From CAVRXZ01 sp963773035 (GTDB lineage: Bacteria > Acidobacteriota > Vicinamibacteria > Vicinamibacterales > CAVVIG01), in contig CAVYZX010000022.1 of the NCBI GenBank assembly GCA_963773035.1, forward strand, positions 124,001-188,000: a stretch of DNA of 64,000 nt. The letters are read 5' to 3'. The stretch's first letter is position 1; every line of letters begins with the position of its first letter. This document shows positions 60,740-64,000 of this stretch, in pieces. The translations under genes and the position numbers were made by a program. Under the pieces are notes generated by a model that saw nothing but the letters and a program-made list of their open reading frames with translations, was not told the DNA's origin and did not search any database.

Positions 60740-60930
60740 GAGTTTGAGTTCCCTGCTTTGCGCGTGATGGCGGTAGGCTCGTTTGAGCCAACGTTTCATC
60801 TAAGCGAGTCGCGATGCTGCGTGGTGTGCATGCCTCTGTGCGAGGAAGCCTAAAGCGCGGCTTTCCGAGCGGCTCCACCTGCTTACGCAGGTTCATCGAC
60901 CTCCCCACACGGCAAAGCGGGGCCGTTCAA
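60740..60930 (+). ncRNA. ssrS: Probable 6S RNA
   Basis: About 190 nt with no gene. Closing stem CCCTGCTTTGC (60751-60761) with GCAAAGCGGGG (60912-60922), one T-G wobble. The 5' side of the central bubble carries GCATGCCTCTGTGCGAGGAA then GCCTAAAGC, close to E. coli 6S (GCATGCTCGGTCCGTCCGAG, AGCCTTAAA). Context zapA then 6S is the standard one. Ends taken from the promoter and the stem. Binds sigma70 holoenzyme in other bacteria. 6S families were not searched. Confidence 0.8.
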
Positions 60931-60948
60931 TCGACAATCGCCAACTGA
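60928..60948. repeat. Short heptamer run after the 6S-like RNA
   Basis: CAATCGA, CAATCGC, CAACTGA: three units in a 7-bp register overlapping the presumed 3' end of the RNA. The word is the reverse complement of the pheS-leader type (GCGATTG). Confidence 0.5.
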
Positions 60949-61019
60949 TAGCGCGATCGGCGCCGTTGTTCGGTTTCAACGCCTCAATTGGATCGGCCTG
61001 TCACGCTTTGTAAACGGCC

Positions 61020-61040
61020 ATTGTAGATTGTTGATTTCCA
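61020..61040. repeat. Heptamer run upstream of rny
   Basis: ATTGTAG, ATTGTTG, ATTTCCA. Very similar to ATTGCTG, ATTGCTG, ATTTCAA in the array at 10948-11010, so the same word family recurs. Followed by the hairpin GCGGGG-TTT-CCCCGC at 61042-61056. Confidence 0.65.
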
Positions 61041-61109
61041 TGCGGGGTTTCCCCGCGCGCGGCGCCGACCCAGCCAAGCCCGATATGGGTCAGGGAAAGG
61101 ACGTCACGC

Positions 61110-62684
61110 GTGTCGCCGATATACGGTCCTCTGCTCACCATCTTCGTCACGCTCGTGACGGCGGGACTCGTGTTCGCGGTCTGGGTGGCGAACCGGAAGC
61201 GCATCGCCGCTGAGACGCTTGGCCGAGCCGAAGAGCAGGCCCTCCGGATCACCAAGGACGCAGAGCGCGACGCCGAAACCCGCAAGAAAGAAGCCCTCCT
61301 CGAAGCCAAAGAAAAATCACACGAGTTGCTCGTGGATGCCGAACGTCAGGCGAGCCAGGTGCGGCAGACGACCGCTGCGCTCGAGCAAACACTCAGCCGG
61401 CGCGAGGCAACGCTGACCGAACGCCAGAGCGCAATTGAACGCCTCGAGCGGGAGCTCAACGGCCGCGATCGAACATTAGCCGATCGCGAGAAAACGTCGG
61501 CCGCATCAGCTGCCAAGTACGAGCGTCTGGTCGCTCAACAGCAACACGACCTCGAGCGCGTGGCGAGCCTGACAGCCGACGAAGCGAAAGATCTGCTGTT
61601 GAAGCAGATCGAAAGCGAGGCAAGGCACGACGCGGCGAACCTGGTCAAGCGTCTTGATGCCGAAGCAAGAGAAACAGCCAGCGACCGTGCCAAACACTAC
61701 ATCACCGAGGCTATTCAGCGTTGCGCAGCCGAGCATGCGATCGAGACGACGGTATCGGTCGTCGATCTGCCGAGCGACGACCTCAAGGGCCGCATCATCG
61801 GCCGCGAGGGTCGGAACATCCGCGCGCTCGAGCTGGCCACTGGTGTCGACCTCATCATCGACGACACGCCCGGTGCGATTATCCTGTCCGGCTTCGATCC
61901 GTACCGGCGCGAAATAGCCAAACTGGCTATCGAGCGACTGATTGCCGACGGCCGTATTCATCCGGCGCGAATCGAAGAGGTCGTGCAGAAGGTAAAAGAC
62001 GAGACCGACGACGCCACTCGAAAGGAAGGGGCCAGCGTCGCTTTTGAGCTGGGGTTGCACGACCTTCATCCCGAGATCCTCAGGCTGATGGGGCGTCTGA
62101 AGTACCGCACGAGCTACGGGCAGAACGTTCTATATCATTCGGCCGAAGTGGCACGCCTGGCTGGAATCATGGCCAAGGAAATCGGCCTGGATGCACACGT
62201 GACCGTGCGCGCGGCCTTCCTGCACGACATCGGCAAGGCCATCGATCGCGAGATGCAGGGGACGCATCTCGAGCTGGGCATCGACTTCCTCCGCAAACAC
62301 GGCGAGAGCGAACCGGTCGTGATGGCTATGGCTGCCCATCACATGGATATCGACTGGCCGTCGCTCGAAGCGATGATCGTTCAGGCCGCCGACGCGATCT
62401 CGGCCGCCCGGCCGGGCGCCCGCCGGGACATTCTCGAGTCGTACGTCAAACGGCTGGAGAAGCTCGAGGGGATTGCGGATTCCTTCAAGGGCGTATCGAA
62501 GTCGTTCGCGCTTCAGGCGGGCCGCGAAATTCGAATCATGGTGGAGAGCGAGAACGTCTCCGACGAAGAAGCCGTCTGGCTGTCGAAAGACATCGCGCGG
62601 CGCATCGAAAGCGAGCTCGAGTACCCGGGCCAGATCAAGGTCACGGTCATCCGCGAGACGCGCGCCGTCGACTATGCCAAATGA
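61110..62684 (+). CDS. rny: Ribonuclease Y
   Basis: 524 aa, GTG start (AAAGGA about 12 nt upstream). N-terminal membrane helix (PIYGPLLTIFVTLVTAGLVF), long coiled coil to about 190, KH domain (VVDLPSDDLKGRIIGREGRN, IRALELATGVDLIIDDTPGA) and HD domain (NVLYHSAEVARLAGIMAKEI, RAAFLHDIGKAIDREMQGTH, VVMAMAAHHMDIDWPSLEAM). Membrane-anchored endoribonuclease for mRNA turnover. thiL overlaps its 3' end. Confidence 0.97.
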   Translation: MSPIYGPLLTIFVTLVTAGLVFAVWVANRKRIAAETLGRAEEQALRITKDAERDAETRKKEALLEAKEKSHELLVDAERQASQVRQTTAALEQTLSRREATLTERQSAIERLERELNGRDRTLADREKTSAASAAKYERLVAQQQHDLERVASLTADEAKDLLLKQIESEARHDAANLVKRLDAEARETASDRAKHYITEAIQRCAAEHAIETTVSVVDLPSDDLKGRIIGREGRNIRALELATGVDLIIDDTPGAIILSGFDPYRREIAKLAIERLIADGRIHPARIEEVVQKVKDETDDATRKEGASVAFELGLHDLHPEILRLMGRLKYRTSYGQNVLYHSAEVARLAGIMAKEIGLDAHVTVRAAFLHDIGKAIDREMQGTHLELGIDFLRKHGESEPVVMAMAAHHMDIDWPSLEAMIVQAADAISAARPGARRDILESYVKRLEKLEGIADSFKGVSKSFALQAGREIRIMVESENVSDEEAVWLSKDIARRIESELEYPGQIKVTVIRETRAVDYAK

Positions 62685-63717
62685 CACCGTCGCCGAACTG
62701 ACCGAAGCCCAACTCATCCACTCCATAAAAACACGGCTTCCGCCAGCTCCCGATTGGCTGGCCGTCGGCATTGGCGACGACGCGGCAGTTGTGGAACCGG
62801 CGCGGAACCGGCTCGAGGTGCTGAGCGTAGACGCTCTGGTTGAGGGAGTTCATTTCGATCGGGCTTTCACACCGCCTTCAGCCGTCGGGCACCGGGCCCT
62901 GGCGGTCAACCTGAGCGATCTCGCGGCGATGGGAGCGACACCTCGGCTGGCCCTGCTGTCGCTGGCGCTTCCGCATGCACTCCCAGTCGCCGACTTCGAA
63001 CAGATGGTCGCCAGCTTGGTCGCCCTGGCCGTCAAACACCGCATGACTATCGTCGGCGGGAACCTGACCAGAACGGATGGGCCTCTGGTGCTCGATGTGA
63101 CGGTGGCGGGCACGGCCAAGCGTCGACAGGTGCTCACGCGCTCTGGTGCAAAACCGGGAGACGAGCTGTACGTGACTGGGGCCATTGGGGCTGCCACCGC
63201 CGGCCTGCAGATGCTGGAGCTCCGTAAGAAACTCTCCACCACAGAGGACACGGGGGACACAGAGAAAGCGATTGCGGAGAATTGTATTCAGCGCTACCTC
63301 TACCCCGAACCGCGAGTCAGGATGGGAAGTCTTATCGGACGGAATCGTGCCGCGGCCGCGTGCATGGACTTGAGTGACGGTCTGGCCGATGCGGTTCACC
63401 AGCTCGCCGAGGCAAGCGGCGTCGGGGCCATTGTCGACGGCGAACAACTGCCGCTCGATCCCGGCGCGCGTCGTTGGTTTCAGCAGTGCGGCGGTGATCC
63501 GATGCATCATGCACTCGTCGGCGGAGACGATTACGAGCTCCTGCTCGCAGTACATCCGCGATCGCGCGGCCGTCTCGCCGCTGCAGAGCGTCACGGCGAC
63601 GTGGCGCTCACACGGATTGGCACCTGCACAGCAGAAACATCGATCCTCTTGAGGCACGGTGGGGTTGACCGGCCGCTGCCGTATGGCTTTCAGCACTTTA
63701 ATCCCGGAAATCGATGA
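62674..63717 (+). CDS. thiL: Thiamine-monophosphate kinase with repeat-encoded insert
   Basis: 347 aa. Nucleotide and metal sites: LAVGIGDDAAVVEPARNRLE, SVDALVEGVHFDRAFTPPSA, AVNLSDLAAMGATPRLALLS, IVGGNLTRTDGPLVLDVTVA, AACMDLSDGLADAVHQLAEA and GGDDYELLLAVHP. The insert LSTTEDTGDTEKAIAEN between conserved segments is encoded by a 9-bp array (63240-63266); outside it the protein is the normal length. Overlaps rny by 11 bp; its stop overlaps the DUF2062 gene ATG. Confidence 0.94.
   Translation: MPNDTVAELTEAQLIHSIKTRLPPAPDWLAVGIGDDAAVVEPARNRLEVLSVDALVEGVHFDRAFTPPSAVGHRALAVNLSDLAAMGATPRLALLSLALPHALPVADFEQMVASLVALAVKHRMTIVGGNLTRTDGPLVLDVTVAGTAKRRQVLTRSGAKPGDELYVTGAIGAATAGLQMLELRKKLSTTEDTGDTEKAIAENCIQRYLYPEPRVRMGSLIGRNRAAAACMDLSDGLADAVHQLAEASGVGAIVDGEQLPLDPGARRWFQQCGGDPMHHALVGGDDYELLLAVHPRSRGRLAAAERHGDVALTRIGTCTAETSILLRHGGVDRPLPYGFQHFNPGNR
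63240..63266. repeat. 9-bp tandem array inside thiL
   Basis: CACAGAGGA, CACGGGGGA, CACAGAGAA. Multiple of 3, so the ThiL frame is preserved. Confidence 0.8.
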
Positions 63718-64000
63718 TCCATTTGACTCGTGCGCTGGTCAGACGCTGGCTGGACTCGTTGCTCCACATCGAAGACACACCCGAGCGGACGGCTGCCGCG
63801 TTCGCCCTCGGAGTGTTCTTTGGGTTTTCACCACTTCTTGGACTGCACACGGTCCTGGGCGTTATCGCCGCATTCTTGCTCAGCTTGAATCGAGTGGCAG
63901 TTCTGCTCGGTGTCTACTCGAACCTGCCGTGGTTTCTGGCGCCCTACTACGCAATTGCCACGATGGCCGGCGCTGAGCTGACGGGGCACCACCCGCCGCC
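63714..64000 (+). CDS. DUF2062 family membrane protein, partial
   Basis: The first about 95 residues are in the window: MIHLTRALVRRWLDSLLHIE, DTPERTAAAFALGVFFGFSP, LLGLHTVLGVIAAFLLSLNR, YSNLPWFLAPYYAIATMAGA. This is the DUF2062 fold (two or three membrane helices, GxFxGxxP-type loops). ATGA overlap with thiL. Truncated by the window end. Confidence 0.88.
   Translation, partial: MIHLTRALVRRWLDSLLHIEDTPERTAAAFALGVFFGFSPLLGLHTVLGVIAAFLLSLNRVAVLLGVYSNLPWFLAPYYAIATMAGAELTGHHPP

Noticed and set aside
61042..61056. Intrinsic terminator GCGGGG-TTT-CCCCGC before rny
   Set aside because: No T-tract; followed by GC-rich sequence, so not called as a terminator.
62640..62700. TPP riboswitch for thiL
   Set aside because: thiL overlaps rny by 11 bp, leaving no leader for one.

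Overview
The window is GC-rich, tightly packed bacterial chromosome with many 1-4 nt gene overlaps. It carries lipid A genes (lpxB, lpxD), several beta-barrel and lipoprotein genes, RNase Y, an IF3-L35-L20-PheST block and many secreted peptidases. This points to a Gram-negative soil-type bacterium, most likely an uncultured acidobacterium of the Vicinamibacteria (subdivision 6) type. That placement is inference from gene content and style; no rRNA gene is present. No prophage, insertion sequence, CRISPR array or biosynthetic cluster was seen. The exceptions to an otherwise core-genome region are small dispersed repeats and one gene relic.

Layout. 1-4.6 kb (minus): end of an M20 amidohydrolase, a small unknown, a DUF45/YgjP-like metallopeptidase, a one-domain GIY-YIG protein, rmuC and a zinc-knuckle unknown. 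4.7-11 kb: a Rossmann-fold gene relic, a YbaK/ProX-type deacylase, a WYL regulator, an ABC exporter, an M28 peptidase and a SurA-DsbA fusion lipoprotein. 11-21.5 kb (mostly minus): rhomboid protease, typA, TPR lipoprotein, PIG-V-like mannosyltransferase, divergent FmdB-type zinc ribbon, yqgE, queG, acnA. 21.6-22.9 kb: a serine hydrolase. 22.9-31.8 kb (minus): one long coupled run, lpxD - barrel protein - M16 pair - lpxB - secreted protein - matrixin - barrel protein. 31.9-39.4 kb: DUF457 membrane protein, nfo, amrA/amrB, gatCA, and a zinc peptidase/ATP-grasp pair. 39.4-43.4 kb: rpoZ with two tiny membrane proteins, and hsp20/dnaK opposite a second hsp20. 43.5-50.3 kb: ymdB-xseA-xseB-ispA-tlyA-nadK facing mltG and ruvX. 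50.4-52.8 kb: envC-like gene and a degenerate ctpA. 52.9-60.7 kb: HU, tRNA-Val(GAC), thrS, infC (ATC start), rpmI, rplT, pheS, pheT, a ZapB-like coiled coil, zapA. 60.7-64 kb: a probable 6S RNA with its own promoter, rny, thiL and a partial DUF2062 gene.

The most unusual structure is a set of at least fourteen short tandem-word arrays (period mostly 7, sometimes 8 or 9) at gene borders. Several words recur at different loci, in either orientation. Some arrays switch orientation midway and so become hairpins, and several are translated as the ends or inserts of conserved proteins (TypA, DUF45 peptidase, ThiL). A second family of perfect CCGCCT/AGGCGG palindromes is translated in the N-termini of two exported proteins. 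Three genes (dnaK, ctpA, a barrel protein) each carry an apparent single frameshift, so indel errors in the source assembly should be considered. The CtpA homologue has also lost its catalytic Ser and Lys.
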